A stretch of DNA of 64,000 nt, from contig NZ_LQOT01000076.1 in the NCBI RefSeq assembly GCF_002101585.1, forward strand, positions 62,001-126,000, written 5' to 3'. Below the pieces are notes generated by a model that saw only the letters and a list, made by a program, of their open reading frames with translations, did not search any database and was not told the DNA's origin. The translations under genes were made by a program, and so were the position numbers. Of the stretch, positions 56,728 through 64,000 are shown in pieces (the stretch's first letter is position 1; each line of letters begins with the position of its first letter). This DNA comes from Mycolicibacter engbaekii (lineage in GTDB: Bacteria > Actinomycetota > Actinomycetes > Mycobacteriales > Mycobacteriaceae).

Positions 56728-57740
56728 GCCTCAAACTTGCCGTCATTCCCGGCGACGGAATCGGCCCGGAGGTGATCGCCGAGGCGGTCAAGGTGCTCGA
56801 CGCCGTACTGCCCGGTACCGAGAAGACCGAATACGACTTGGGCGCCCGGCGTTATCACGCCACCGGGGAGATCCTCCCGGATTCCGTACTCGAGGAGATC
56901 CGCGGCCACGACGTGATCCTGCTGGGCGCGATCGGTGACCCGTCGGTGCCGTCGGGGGTCTTGGAGCGCGGCCTGCTGCTGCACGCCCGCTTCGCCCTGG
57001 ATCACCACGTCAACCTGCGTCCCAGCCGGCTGTACCCCGGCGTGGACAGCCCCCTGGCCGACCCACCGGAGATCGACTTCCTGGTGGTGCGCGAAGGCAC
57101 CGAGGGGCCCTACACCGGCAACGGCGGGGCGCTGCGGGTAGGCACCCCGCACGAGGTGGCCACCGAGGTCAGCGTCAACACCGCGTTCGGGGTGGCCCGG
57201 GTGGTCCGCTTTGCCTTCGAGAAGGCCCGCGCCCGCCGCAAGCATCTGACCTTGGTGCACAAGAACAATGTGCTGGCCTACGCGGGGTCGTTGTGGACCC
57301 GGACGGTGGCCGAGATCGGTAAGGAATACCCCGACGTCGAGACCGCCTACACCCACGTCGACGCGGCCACGATCTATATGGTCACCGACCCGGGCAGATT
57401 CGACGTGATCGTCAGCGACAACCTGTTCGGTGACATCATCACCGACCTCGCGGGTGCCGTGTGCGGTGGAATCGGTCTGGCGGCCAGCGGCAACATCGAC
57501 GCCACCGGTGTCAACCCGTCGATGTTCGAGCCGGTGCACGGCAGCGCGCCCGACATCGCCGGCCAGGGCATCGCCGACCCGACCGCGGCCGTCATGTCGG
57601 TGGCCATGCTGCTGGGGCACATCGGCGAGAACGATGCCGCCGCTCGGGTCGACGCGGCCGTCGCGAAGCACCTGGCCACCCGCGGTGGGCAGAAGCTGAG
57701 CACCGCGGCCACCGGAGAACGGATTCTGGGCCTGCTCTAG
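56724..57740 (+). CDS. leuB: 3-isopropylmalate dehydrogenase
   Basis: 338 residues. LAVIPGDGIGPEVIAEAV, LLLHARFALDHHVNLRPSRLYPG (the substrate-binding Arg residues), VVREGTEGPYTGNGG, VHKNNVL with the catalytic Lys, VSDNLFGDIITDLA (metal-binding Asp residues) and GSAPDIAGQGIADPTA. NAD-linked oxidation and decarboxylation of 3-isopropylmalate in leucine synthesis. Translationally coupled to serA. Confidence 0.96.
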   Translation: MSLKLAVIPGDGIGPEVIAEAVKVLDAVLPGTEKTEYDLGARRYHATGEILPDSVLEEIRGHDVILLGAIGDPSVPSGVLERGLLLHARFALDHHVNLRPSRLYPGVDSPLADPPEIDFLVVREGTEGPYTGNGGALRVGTPHEVATEVSVNTAFGVARVVRFAFEKARARRKHLTLVHKNNVLAYAGSLWTRTVAEIGKEYPDVETAYTHVDAATIYMVTDPGRFDVIVSDNLFGDIITDLAGAVCGGIGLAASGNIDATGVNPSMFEPVHGSAPDIAGQGIADPTAAVMSVAMLLGHIGENDAAARVDAAVAKHLATRGGQKLSTAATGERILGLL

Positions 57741-57765
57741 CGCACCGGCGCGTCTGCGCCGGGCC

Positions 57766-58443
57766 TCAGAGGGCGACGGGCAGGCGCGCCGCGAGCTCGG
57801 CGACGGTGGTGCCGAAGGTCTCGCGTACCCGCAGTGTGCCTGCGGCGGTGTCGATGTCGATGACGGCGTACTCGGTGTAGACCCTGCTGACGCAGCGCAG
57901 ACCGGTCAGCGGGTAGGTGCACGACTCGACCAGTTTGGCGGCACCGTCCTTGGTGAACAGGTCCATCATCACGAACACGTTCTTGGCTCCGATCGCCAGG
58001 TCCATGGCGCCGCCGACGGCGGGAATCGCGCCCGGCTCCCCGGTGTGCCAGTTGGCCAGGTCGCCGCATTGACTGACCTGTAACGCGCCCAGGACGCACA
58101 CATCGAGGTGGCCGCCGCGCATCATCGCGAAGGAGTCGGCGTGATGGAAGTAAGCGGCACCGGGCAACTCGGTGACCGGGATCTTGCCGGCATTGGTCAG
58201 GTCGGCATCGATGTCGCCATCGCGCGCCGCGGGCCCCATGCCCAGCATCCCGTTCTCGGTGTGCAGAATGACCGCGTCCTGGGGTGACAGGTGATCGGCC
58301 ACCAGCGTCGGTTGACCGATACCCAGATTGACGTACGAGCCGGCCGGAATATCCCGGGCGATGACGGCGGCGAGCTCGTCGCGGGTCAGGGGACCGCGGC
58401 TCACGTGCTCGACTGCCGGGGCAAGCGGTGGGTTCACGAGCAC
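57766..58443 (-). CDS. pcaJ: 3-oxoadipate CoA-transferase subunit B
   Basis: 225 residues. VNLGIGQPTLVADHL and the catalytic Glu in HTENGMLGMGP, then GGHLDVCVLGALQVSQCGDLANW and GGAMDLAIGAKNVFVMMDL: family I CoA-transferase beta subunit. It could be a succinyl-CoA:3-ketoacid transferase (ScoB), but its place at the end of the pca operon favours 3-oxoadipate. Overlaps subunit A by ten bases (58434-58443) if GTG 58443 is the start; GTG 58437 is an alternative. The final thiolase PcaF is not in the window. Confidence 0.85.
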   Translation of the reverse strand: MLVNPPLAPAVEHVSRGPLTRDELAAVIARDIPAGSYVNLGIGQPTLVADHLSPQDAVILHTENGMLGMGPAARDGDIDADLTNAGKIPVTELPGAAYFHHADSFAMMRGGHLDVCVLGALQVSQCGDLANWHTGEPGAIPAVGGAMDLAIGAKNVFVMMDLFTKDGAAKLVESCTYPLTGLRCVSRVYTEYAVIDIDTAAGTLRVRETFGTTVAELAARLPVAL

Positions 58444-59102
58444 GTCTCCAGGATCCGGTCGACGTAGATTCCCGGCGTGACAATCGTCTCCGGATCCAGT
58501 TGACCGGTGTCGACCACCTGGGACACCTCAGCGACGGTCAGCGTAGCCGCGGTGGCCATCACCGGTCCGAAGTTGCGGGCGGTCTTGCGGTAGACCAGAT
58601 TTCCGGCGCGATCCGAGACGTGGGCACGGATCAGCGCGACATCGCCGTGAATGGGGTACTCCAGCGCGTAATCGCGGCCGTTGATCGTCCGGATCTCCTT
58701 GCCCTCGGTGAGCAGCGTGCCGACACCGGTGGGGCAGAAGAACGCCCCGATGCCCGCACCGGCGGCGCGGATACGTTCGGCCAGGTTGCCCTGCGGTACC
58801 AGCTCCAAGGCGATCTTGCCGGCCCGATACAGACCGTCGAACACATAGGAATCAGGTTGGCGCGGAAACGAACAGATGACTTTGCGGACGCGTCCGGCGG
58901 CCAGCAGCGCCGCCAGCCCGGTGTCGCCGTTGCCCGCATTGTTGCTGACGATGGTCAGATCGCCGGCACCCTGGGCGATCAGGGCGTCGATCAGCGCGGT
59001 GGGCATCCCCGCCATCCCGAATCCGCCCACCAGGATCGTTGCGCCGTCGGCGATTCCGGCCAGCGCCTCGGTCGCGGACTGGCAGATCACGGTACGGCTC
59101 AC
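58434..59102 (-). CDS. pcaI: 3-oxoadipate CoA-transferase subunit A
   Basis: 222 residues. ILVGGFGMAGMPTALIDALIAQGAGDLTIVSNNAGNGDTG, GKIALELVPQGNLAERIRAAGAGIGAFFCPTGVGT and DVALIRAHVSDRAGNLVYRKTARNFGPVMA are the alpha-subunit signatures of family I CoA-transferases. With subunit B it moves CoA from succinyl-CoA to 3-oxoadipate. It overlaps the stop of pcaL by four bases, so the operon is tightly coupled. Confidence 0.87.
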   Translation of the reverse strand: MSRTVICQSATEALAGIADGATILVGGFGMAGMPTALIDALIAQGAGDLTIVSNNAGNGDTGLAALLAAGRVRKVICSFPRQPDSYVFDGLYRAGKIALELVPQGNLAERIRAAGAGIGAFFCPTGVGTLLTEGKEIRTINGRDYALEYPIHGDVALIRAHVSDRAGNLVYRKTARNFGPVMATAATLTVAEVSQVVDTGQLDPETIVTPGIYVDRILETCS

Positions 59103-60256
59103 CGGGGGTCCTCCGGGCGGTCGTGGTCGGCGAGTACCTGTGCGGCGATGCGGAAGGCGGTGTTGGCATCGGGTACGCCGCAGTAGACGGCGGTCTGCAA
59201 CAACACCTCTTTGATCTCGTCGTTGCTCAGGCCGTTGCGCCGTGCGGCACGCAGATGCATCGCCAGCTCTTCGTGGTGCCCCCGAGCCACCAGGGCTGTG
59301 AGGGTGACGATCGAGCGGCTGCGCCGGTCGAGGCCGTCACGGGTCCAGATGCTGCCCCACGCGTAGCGTGTGATCAGCTCCTGGAAATCGGCGGTGAACC
59401 CGGTGCTGCCCGCGATGGCGCGGTCGACGTGCTCGTCGCCGAGCACGGTGCGCCGCACCGACATCCCGGCGGCGTACACCGGGTCCCGCACCGTCAGATG
59501 GTCGTGAATGAGGTTCGCCGTCGCCCCGGGGGCTTCGGCCGGTGCCAGATGGCCGACCTCATCGAGCACCACCAGACGTCCGTGGGTGACTCCGGAGGCG
59601 ATGCGCCGCAGTGAATCCGGGGGAGTGGCAGCGTCGGCGGAGCCGGCGACGGCCAGCACCGGCGTATCGATGCGGTCGAGTAGTGCGGTGACGTCGAAGT
59701 CGGCCAGCGCCTCACATGCCTGGGCATACGATTCGTTGTCGGTGACACGCAGCGCATCCACCAACGCGGCGACGACTTCGGGTTGCCGATCGGTGAACCC
59801 GGGGGCGAACCAGCGCTGCACGCACGCGTCGACGACTGCGGTGGTGCCCGATGCGCGGACGGTGGCCGCGCGCACGGCCCAGTCTTCCGGTCGTCCGATG
59901 GCAGCCCCGGTGCACAGCAGTGTCGCGCTCGCCAACCGCTCGGGAGCGTCGAGTGCCAGCTGCAGACCGACCGCACCGCCGATGGAGTTGCCCGCGTAGT
60001 GAAATGCGGCGCGTGGCGCGATCTCATCGGCCAGGGCGAGCACGCCTGTCGCCAGGTCCGGCATCCGGAACGGTGCGGCCGGGCTGCGCCCGTGGCCGGG
60101 CAGGTCCCAGCCGACGACGCGCAGGTTCTCGGTGAGCCGTTCAGCGGCCAAGCTCCACAGCGCGGTGGCCGAGGTGCCCAGCGACGGCCCGAGCAGGAGC
60201 AGATCCGCGTCGCGGGGTCCGCCGAAGTCGGTGGCGGCCAAGCGCGGCGCGGTCAT
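59099..60256 (-). CDS. pcaL: Fused 3-oxoadipate enol-lactonase / 4-carboxymuconolactone decarboxylase
   Basis: 385 residues holding two enzymes. Residues 1-250 are an alpha/beta hydrolase: DLPGHGRSPA, nucleophile Ser91 in YAGNSIGGAVG, the acid in VAGSADAATPP and His in DEVGHLAPAEAPG (PcaD). Residues about 260-385 are the decarboxylase (PcaC): RRTVLGDEHVDRAIAGSTGFTADFQELITRYAWGSIWTR, LDRRSRSIVTLTALVARGHHEEL and EIKEVLLQTAVYCGVPDANTAFRIA. It turns carboxymuconolactone into 3-oxoadipate. The fusion is the usual actinobacterial form. Confidence 0.92.
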   Translation of the reverse strand: MTAPRLAATDFGGPRDADLLLLGPSLGTSATALWSLAAERLTENLRVVGWDLPGHGRSPAAPFRMPDLATGVLALADEIAPRAAFHYAGNSIGGAVGLQLALDAPERLASATLLCTGAAIGRPEDWAVRAATVRASGTTAVVDACVQRWFAPGFTDRQPEVVAALVDALRVTDNESYAQACEALADFDVTALLDRIDTPVLAVAGSADAATPPDSLRRIASGVTHGRLVVLDEVGHLAPAEAPGATANLIHDHLTVRDPVYAAGMSVRRTVLGDEHVDRAIAGSTGFTADFQELITRYAWGSIWTRDGLDRRSRSIVTLTALVARGHHEELAMHLRAARRNGLSNDEIKEVLLQTAVYCGVPDANTAFRIAAQVLADHDRPEDPR

Positions 60257-61455
60257 GTTGCCTCCCCAAGGTGCTGGTGTGCGCGTCGTAGTGCGGCATC
60301 GATGAGATGGTTTGCGGCCCCGGTGTAGTCGTCTCCGGAGGTACGCCCGGTCAAGTCGGTCATCGTCCGCTGCTCCCCGGACAGCTCACCGGCAGCGGCC
60401 AGGTTCGCTGCGGCGCGATCGGTGTCGACGACCAGCCCGGTGAGCAATTCGGTTGTCTGGAGTGCCGCGGCGACGGCACGGCGGGACAAGGTCCGCAGCA
60501 TCGCCCACTCGGCATGCCAGCCGCCGTCGGAGCGCTCGTCGATACTGGCCGCCGAGGCGGCGTGCAGCCCCGCGGCCAGTGCTGGGGCGGTCAATCCGGT
60601 GCGGCGGATCAGGATGGACAGCACCGGATTGCTCTTGTGCGGCATCGTCGACGAGCCGCCGCCGCGGCCCTCGGCCAGCTCGCCGATCTCGGGCCTGCTG
60701 CCGGCCGCAACGTCGTTGGCGATGTGTGACCAGGCATCGCAACATGTCACCAGGGAATCGCCCACCCGGGTGACCAGTGACCGGGTGGTGTGCCAGGGCG
60801 GACTGTCGGCCAGCCCCAGGGCTGCGGCCAGCTGCCCGGACAGGGCCAGTGCCGCCCCGGGTGAGCCGGCCAGCTCGGTGGCGGCGGCCATCGTTCCCGC
60901 GGCGCCGCCGGCCTGCACCGCAAGTGCCGGCAGGGCGGCCAGGCAGTCGGCGCCGTCCAGGACACCGGTAAGCCAGTGGGCGAACTTCACGCCGGCGGTG
61001 CTGGGCAGCGCCGGCTGGGTCAAGGTCCGGGCGAGCATCGGGCGGTCGCGATGGGCTTCGGCCAACTCGGCCAGTAGGCGTACCTGCGCGGTGAGTTCAC
61101 CGCCGATGCGGTCCAGTGTGTCGCGCAGGCAGAGCATCAGCGCGGTGTCGAGGACGTCTTGGCTGGTCAACCCCCGATGCAGCCAGCGGCCCGGCTCGCC
61201 GCCGCAGCGGCTCCGGAGCAGGTCGACCACCGGGGGAACCGGGTTGCCGGTCGCCTCGGCGGCGACGGCGAGCACCTCGGCGTCGGCGGGCGAGATCGCC
61301 GTGGTCAGGTCGGCCCGTGCCGCGGCCGGTGCGATACCGGCCTCGACAAGCACACTCAGCCAAGCATTCTCGACCCGGACCATTGCCGCCAGAAACGCCG
61401 CGTCGCTGAAGGTCTGCCCTGCCCGGTGGTCGCCGGGCCACAACAAGTCGGTCAC
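60253..61455 (-). CDS. pcaB: 3-carboxy-cis,cis-muconate cycloisomerase
   Basis: 400 residues. Fumarase/aspartase superfamily signature GGSSTMPHKSNPVLS near residue 270, LHRGLTSQDVLDTALMLCLRD at the N-terminal active-site segment and ERSDGGWHAEWAMLRTL after the signature. Cyclises carboxymuconate from protocatechuate cleavage. Overlaps pcaL and pcaG by four bases each. Confidence 0.92.
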   Translation of the reverse strand: MTDLLWPGDHRAGQTFSDAAFLAAMVRVENAWLSVLVEAGIAPAAARADLTTAISPADAEVLAVAAEATGNPVPPVVDLLRSRCGGEPGRWLHRGLTSQDVLDTALMLCLRDTLDRIGGELTAQVRLLAELAEAHRDRPMLARTLTQPALPSTAGVKFAHWLTGVLDGADCLAALPALAVQAGGAAGTMAAATELAGSPGAALALSGQLAAALGLADSPPWHTTRSLVTRVGDSLVTCCDAWSHIANDVAAGSRPEIGELAEGRGGGSSTMPHKSNPVLSILIRRTGLTAPALAAGLHAASAASIDERSDGGWHAEWAMLRTLSRRAVAAALQTTELLTGLVVDTDRAAANLAAAGELSGEQRTMTDLTGRTSGDDYTGAANHLIDAALRRAHQHLGEAT

Positions 61456-62000
61456 GACTGCCCCCGGTAGGCTAGGAACACCGTCTCGTCGGCGCCCTGC
61501 ATCCTGATGTCGAACCGGAAGCCGTGTTCGTCGGGAACCGCGATCAGTGTCCGGCGCCGTTCGGCCGGCAGCGAATTGAGCAGCGGATCGGCATCAAGCC
61601 GATCGCCGGGCAGATAGGCCCGGGTGAACAACCGGTTCAACAGTCCGCGCGCGAACAGCGTCACGGCGATGAACGGGGCGCAGCCGTGGGCCGCTCCGGG
61701 GGTGACGGTGGTGAAGCGGTAATGCCCCTCGGCGTCGGTCTCGGTGCGTCCCCAGCCGGTGAAGCCCGGGGCGCCACGGCGCAGCGAGCCGGACCTCGTC
61801 ACCGTGCCCTCGGCGTCGGCCTGCCAGATCTCCAGCAGCGCATCGGGAACCGGCGCGCCGGCGCCGTCGGTGACGGTGCCGTGCACCGTGATGGCACCCG
61901 GCGAACCCGGCGGCACCAGTTCGTTGCCGCGGTCGAAGGGCAGGGCGAAGCCAAAGAAGGGACCGATGGTCTGGCCCGGGGTGGCCGTCAGCCTGCTCAT
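61452..62000 (-). CDS. pcaG: Protocatechuate 3,4-dioxygenase alpha subunit
   Basis: 182 residues from ATG 62000 (MSRLTATPGQTIGPFFGFALP). VTDGAGAPVPDALLEIWQADAEG, RTETDAEGHYRFTTVTPGAA and APFIAVTLFARGLLNRLFTRAYLPGD are the intradiol dioxygenase alpha-chain pattern; the iron ligands are on the beta chain. Overlaps the pcaH stop by four bases. Confidence 0.93.
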   Translation of the reverse strand: MSRLTATPGQTIGPFFGFALPFDRGNELVPPGSPGAITVHGTVTDGAGAPVPDALLEIWQADAEGTVTRSGSLRRGAPGFTGWGRTETDAEGHYRFTTVTPGAAHGCAPFIAVTLFARGLLNRLFTRAYLPGDRLDADPLLNSLPAERRRTLIAVPDEHGFRFDIRMQGADETVFLAYRGQS

Positions 62001-62749
62001 CGCGGCTCCTCGAAAGGTGTTGTGGCCGGGCCGGTGAGCACGATGTCCCAGCGGTAGCCGGTGGCCCATTCGGGAATGGAGAGCTCATGGTCGTAAGCCG
62101 CGACGAGCCGGTCGCGGGCCCTCGGGTCGGGGATCGACTGATAGATCGGATCCAGCGCCAGCAGGGGGTCGCCGGGGAAGTACATCTGGGTGATCATCCG
62201 TTGGGTGAAATCGCTGCCGAACAGCGAAAAATGGATATGGGCGGGACGCCACGCGTTGTGGTGGTTGCGCCAGGGATACGGACCGGGCTTGATCGTGGTG
62301 AACCGGTAGAACCCGTCGTCGTCGGTGAGGCACCGCCCGGCGCCGGTGAAATGGGGGTCCAGCGGTGCGGGGTGTCGATCGCCCTGGTGGATGTAGCGCC
62401 CACTGGCGTTGGCCTGCCATATCTCGACGAGTTGGCGGCGCACCGGCCTGCCGTCGCCGTCGAGGATCCGTCCGGTCACCACCGTTCGCTCGCCGATCGG
62501 GTCGCCGGAATGCCGGGCGGTCAGGTCGGCGTCCAGCGGATCCATGTCAGCATCGCCGAAGCACGGAGCCTGCAGTTCGACGGATTCTGGATCCACCAGG
62601 TGCAGAGCGTTTTTGGGGTGACGCAGCACGCTGCTGCGGTAGGGCGGATAGTCCAGTCTCGGCTGGCTTTCGGCAAGGCCGGCGCGCGAGTACTCGGCCT
62701 GGATTGCCGCAATCTCCGCGCTGATCTGCGCCTGACCGGTCATAGCCAC
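61997..62749 (-). CDS. pcaH: Protocatechuate 3,4-dioxygenase beta subunit
   Basis: 250 residues. LVEIWQANASGRYIHQGDRHPAPLDPHFTGAGR holds the first iron Tyr; PGPYPWRNHHNAWRPAHIHFSLFG gives the second Tyr and the two iron His residues. It opens the protocatechuate ring between the hydroxyls. ATG 62749 has a nearby in-frame ATG at 62743. First pca gene of the operon, 60 bases after the aldolase-like gene. Confidence 0.94.
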   Translation of the reverse strand: MAMTGQAQISAEIAAIQAEYSRAGLAESQPRLDYPPYRSSVLRHPKNALHLVDPESVELQAPCFGDADMDPLDADLTARHSGDPIGERTVVTGRILDGDGRPVRRQLVEIWQANASGRYIHQGDRHPAPLDPHFTGAGRCLTDDDGFYRFTTIKPGPYPWRNHHNAWRPAHIHFSLFGSDFTQRMITQMYFPGDPLLALDPIYQSIPDPRARDRLVAAYDHELSIPEWATGYRWDIVLTGPATTPFEEPR

Positions 62750-62809
62750 ACGCTATCGGCAGCGGCGGGCGGAATGAAGGAGCGACGAGCAATACCCATC
62801 GGTGTGCGC

Positions 62810-63535
62810 TCAGCCGGCTTCGAGCCGGGCCACTTCGTGGCGCCAGGCAGCGTCGGTGGTGAACGACGGCCCGAGGTCGGGCAGGTGTGCCCAGTCCGAT
62901 TCGTTGATCGGCGTACACGTGCCGCCGGCGGAACGGACCCGCAGCGCCATAGCCGCCAACTGATCGAGGCTTATCGCCTGCAGAACGGCCTGGGCCACCG
63001 TGGCGGCCGCACTGGTGATGCCATGACCGCGGCAGATCACCACCGGCTTCCCCGACATGGCGGCGACCATCTCTTTGCCCAGTTCCGCGGTGTGGATCAG
63101 TACGGCCCGGGGGTAAACCGGGACGCCCCGGCGCGCGAGCCACGCGCCGGGGATGTCGTAGGCGCCGTAGATGGGCTCGATCGTGATACCGGCGAGGTCG
63201 GCGGCCACGACGGCCGGCGGGTGCAGATGGGCCACGGCCCGGTGTTCGGGATGTGCCAGCAGCGTCTCGACGTGGATCGGCAACTCGTTGGGCGGCCGAT
63301 ATCCGTCCAATTCCCCGGTGGCGCCCGGGGTTCCGTCCAACCGGATGAGCCGAATGTCGTCGGGACGGGTGAACGCCACACCCCGGTCGGCATCGCTGCG
63401 GCACCTGATCAGCAAGTGATCGTCGTCGACCCGGGCACTGATGTGCCCGAGAATCCCGTCGACCAGGCCACGCGCCGCAGCCACGCGGCAGGCCTGGGCG
63501 ATCTCCGCTCGCGCTGCGGCCAGATCTGTGCTCAT
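62810..63535 (-). CDS. Class II aldolase/adducin-family protein, probable 3,4-dihydroxyphthalate decarboxylase
   Basis: 241 residues. Zinc ligands in AVAHLHPPAVVA (His-x-His) and ICRGHGITSAAA (His); acidic residues in NELPIHVETLLAHPEH, where fuculose aldolases carry their catalytic Glu. ILGHISARVDDDHLLIRCRSDAD opens the fold. Members of this family, such as PhtC, decarboxylate 3,4-dihydroxyphthalate to protocatechuate. The downstream pcaHG genes and the upstream dihydrodiol dehydrogenase support that role, but it is inference from context. The stop of the dehydrogenase is 3 bases before this ATG. Confidence 0.72.
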   Translation of the reverse strand: MSTDLAAARAEIAQACRVAAARGLVDGILGHISARVDDDHLLIRCRSDADRGVAFTRPDDIRLIRLDGTPGATGELDGYRPPNELPIHVETLLAHPEHRAVAHLHPPAVVAADLAGITIEPIYGAYDIPGAWLARRGVPVYPRAVLIHTAELGKEMVAAMSGKPVVICRGHGITSAAATVAQAVLQAISLDQLAAMALRVRSAGGTCTPINESDWAHLPDLGPSFTTDAAWRHEVARLEAG

Positions 63536-63538
63536 GGG

Positions 63539-64000
63539 TCAGCCCCTCGGGGACGGTTGTGCGCCACCCATACCGAACCCGCCGTCGGGGTGGATGCTTC
63601 CGGAGGTTATGCCGCGGGATCTCTCGGATGCCAGGAAGACGAAGCTCCAGGCGTGGTCCTGCGGCGTGAGGGCGACATGCAGCGGGGTGCGTGCCGCCAG
63701 ATCGCGGGCCCGGTCGGGGGTGTCGTCCAAGCGGACATGGTCCAGCGACAGGTTGTGCAGACCGCGCAGGTCGGTGTTGAGAGTGCCCCCGGGGGCGACA
63801 CCGTTGACCCGGATGTGCGGGGCGAGTTCGTAGGCGAGGCTTGTGACCAAGCCGCGGACGGCGAACTTCGATGCGACGTAGAGGACACCCCCGCGTCCCG
63901 CGTAGTACGACGACGCAGACTCGGTCAGAAGGATGGACGAACCCAACTGGTCTTGTAGCGCCGGAACGGCGGCCTTCACCGACTGCAGGTGGCTCAGCAC
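63539..64000 (-). CDS. cis-Dihydrodiol dehydrogenase-like SDR (5' end outside window)
   Basis: 153 C-terminal residues of a short-chain dehydrogenase; the 5' part lies beyond base 64000. ILLTESASSYYAGRGGVLYVASKFAVRGLV gives the catalytic Ser, Tyr and Lys; LAPHIRVNGVAPGGTLNTDLRG and RGITSGSIHPDGGFGMGG resemble BphB/dihydrodiol dehydrogenases of aromatic catabolism. With the aldolase-like gene and pcaHG it suggests phthalate cis-3,4-dihydrodiol as substrate. The dioxygenase genes would be expected just beyond the right edge. Confidence 0.75.
   Translation of the reverse strand: MLSHLQSVKAAVPALQDQLGSSILLTESASSYYAGRGGVLYVASKFAVRGLVTSLAYELAPHIRVNGVAPGGTLNTDLRGLHNLSLDHVRLDDTPDRARDLAARTPLHVALTPQDHAWSFVFLASERSRGITSGSIHPDGGFGMGGAQPSPRG

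Noticed and set aside
62087..63958. 623-codon plus-strand frame across the pcaH and aldolase-like genes
   Set aside because: High-GC shadow frame; the minus-strand genes carry iron and zinc ligands and fit an operon.

Overview
The window is high-GC actinobacterial chromosome and is almost certainly from a mycobacterium. Gene order follows the M. tuberculosis Rv2995c-Rv3038c block: leuB, serA, ilvC/N/B, DoxX, lppZ, gatB, pfkA, gatA/C, an ACT protein, ligA, lpqA-like, mnmA, iscS, etfA/etfB and the methylglucose lipopolysaccharide (MGLP) genes, read here in the opposite orientation. PGRS-type Gly-rich proteins without a PE domain, GjpA-like exported proteins and a phthalate/protocatechuate island point to an environmental species, perhaps of the M. 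terrae complex (Mycolicibacter). The species is inference.

Layout. 1-11.7 kb: MGLP-type cluster (two methyltransferase-like proteins, TB22.2/MPT64-like protein, beta-propeller lipoprotein, hexapeptide acyltransferase, GT4 glucosyltransferase, GH57 branching enzyme, SAM methyltransferase), interrupted by F420/flavin oxidoreductases, a PPM1-type methyltransferase and an HSL-type hydrolase. 11.9-22.1 kb: etfBA, a large LuxR-type ATPase regulator, two short-chain dehydrogenase/reductase-type proteins, an OlsB/PlsC-like acyltransferase pair, iscS and mnmA. 22.1-26.4 kb: PknH-sensor-type lipoprotein, MetE-C-like protein, MmcQ/YjbR protein and ligA.

26.4-34.9 kb is an accessory block absent from this place in M. 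tuberculosis. It holds two tandem secreted proteins that fuse a PGRS-like region to a GH5 endoglycoceramidase-like domain, an alcohol dehydrogenase, a Baeyer-Villiger-type monooxygenase and a divergent TetR regulator. The same 25-bp palindrome lies upstream of the first PGRS-GH5 gene and in the TetR/monooxygenase divergent promoter, so the block looks like one local regulon. Both GH5 domains lack the expected catalytic nucleophile, and their mature N-terminal halves are virtually identical in DNA while the GH5 halves have diverged. This is the most novel part of the window.

34.9-41.6 kb: ACT protein, gatC-gatA, pfkA, small secreted protein, DUF2237 protein, TenA and gatB. 41.9-45 kb: two GjpA-like exported proteins with a decayed paralogue between them. 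45-49 kb: lppZ, DoxX, CFP6, and a TetR/metal-dependent hydrolase operon. 49.1-52.7 kb: ilvB-ilvN-ilvC preceded by a Leu/Val-rich leader peptide and terminator (attenuator). Then an exported NIDLSG-repeat protein, an FAD oxidoreductase, serA and leuB. 57.7-64 kb: a minus-strand catabolic operon running from a truncated dihydrodiol dehydrogenase and a dihydroxyphthalate decarboxylase-like aldolase through pcaH, pcaG, pcaB, pcaL, pcaI and pcaJ, i.e. phthalate to protocatechuate to 3-oxoadipyl-CoA.

Many genes start 5-8 bases after a TANNNT hexamer, the usual layout of leaderless mycobacterial transcripts. I used this to choose several starts. No tRNA, rRNA, CRISPR array or insertion sequence was seen.
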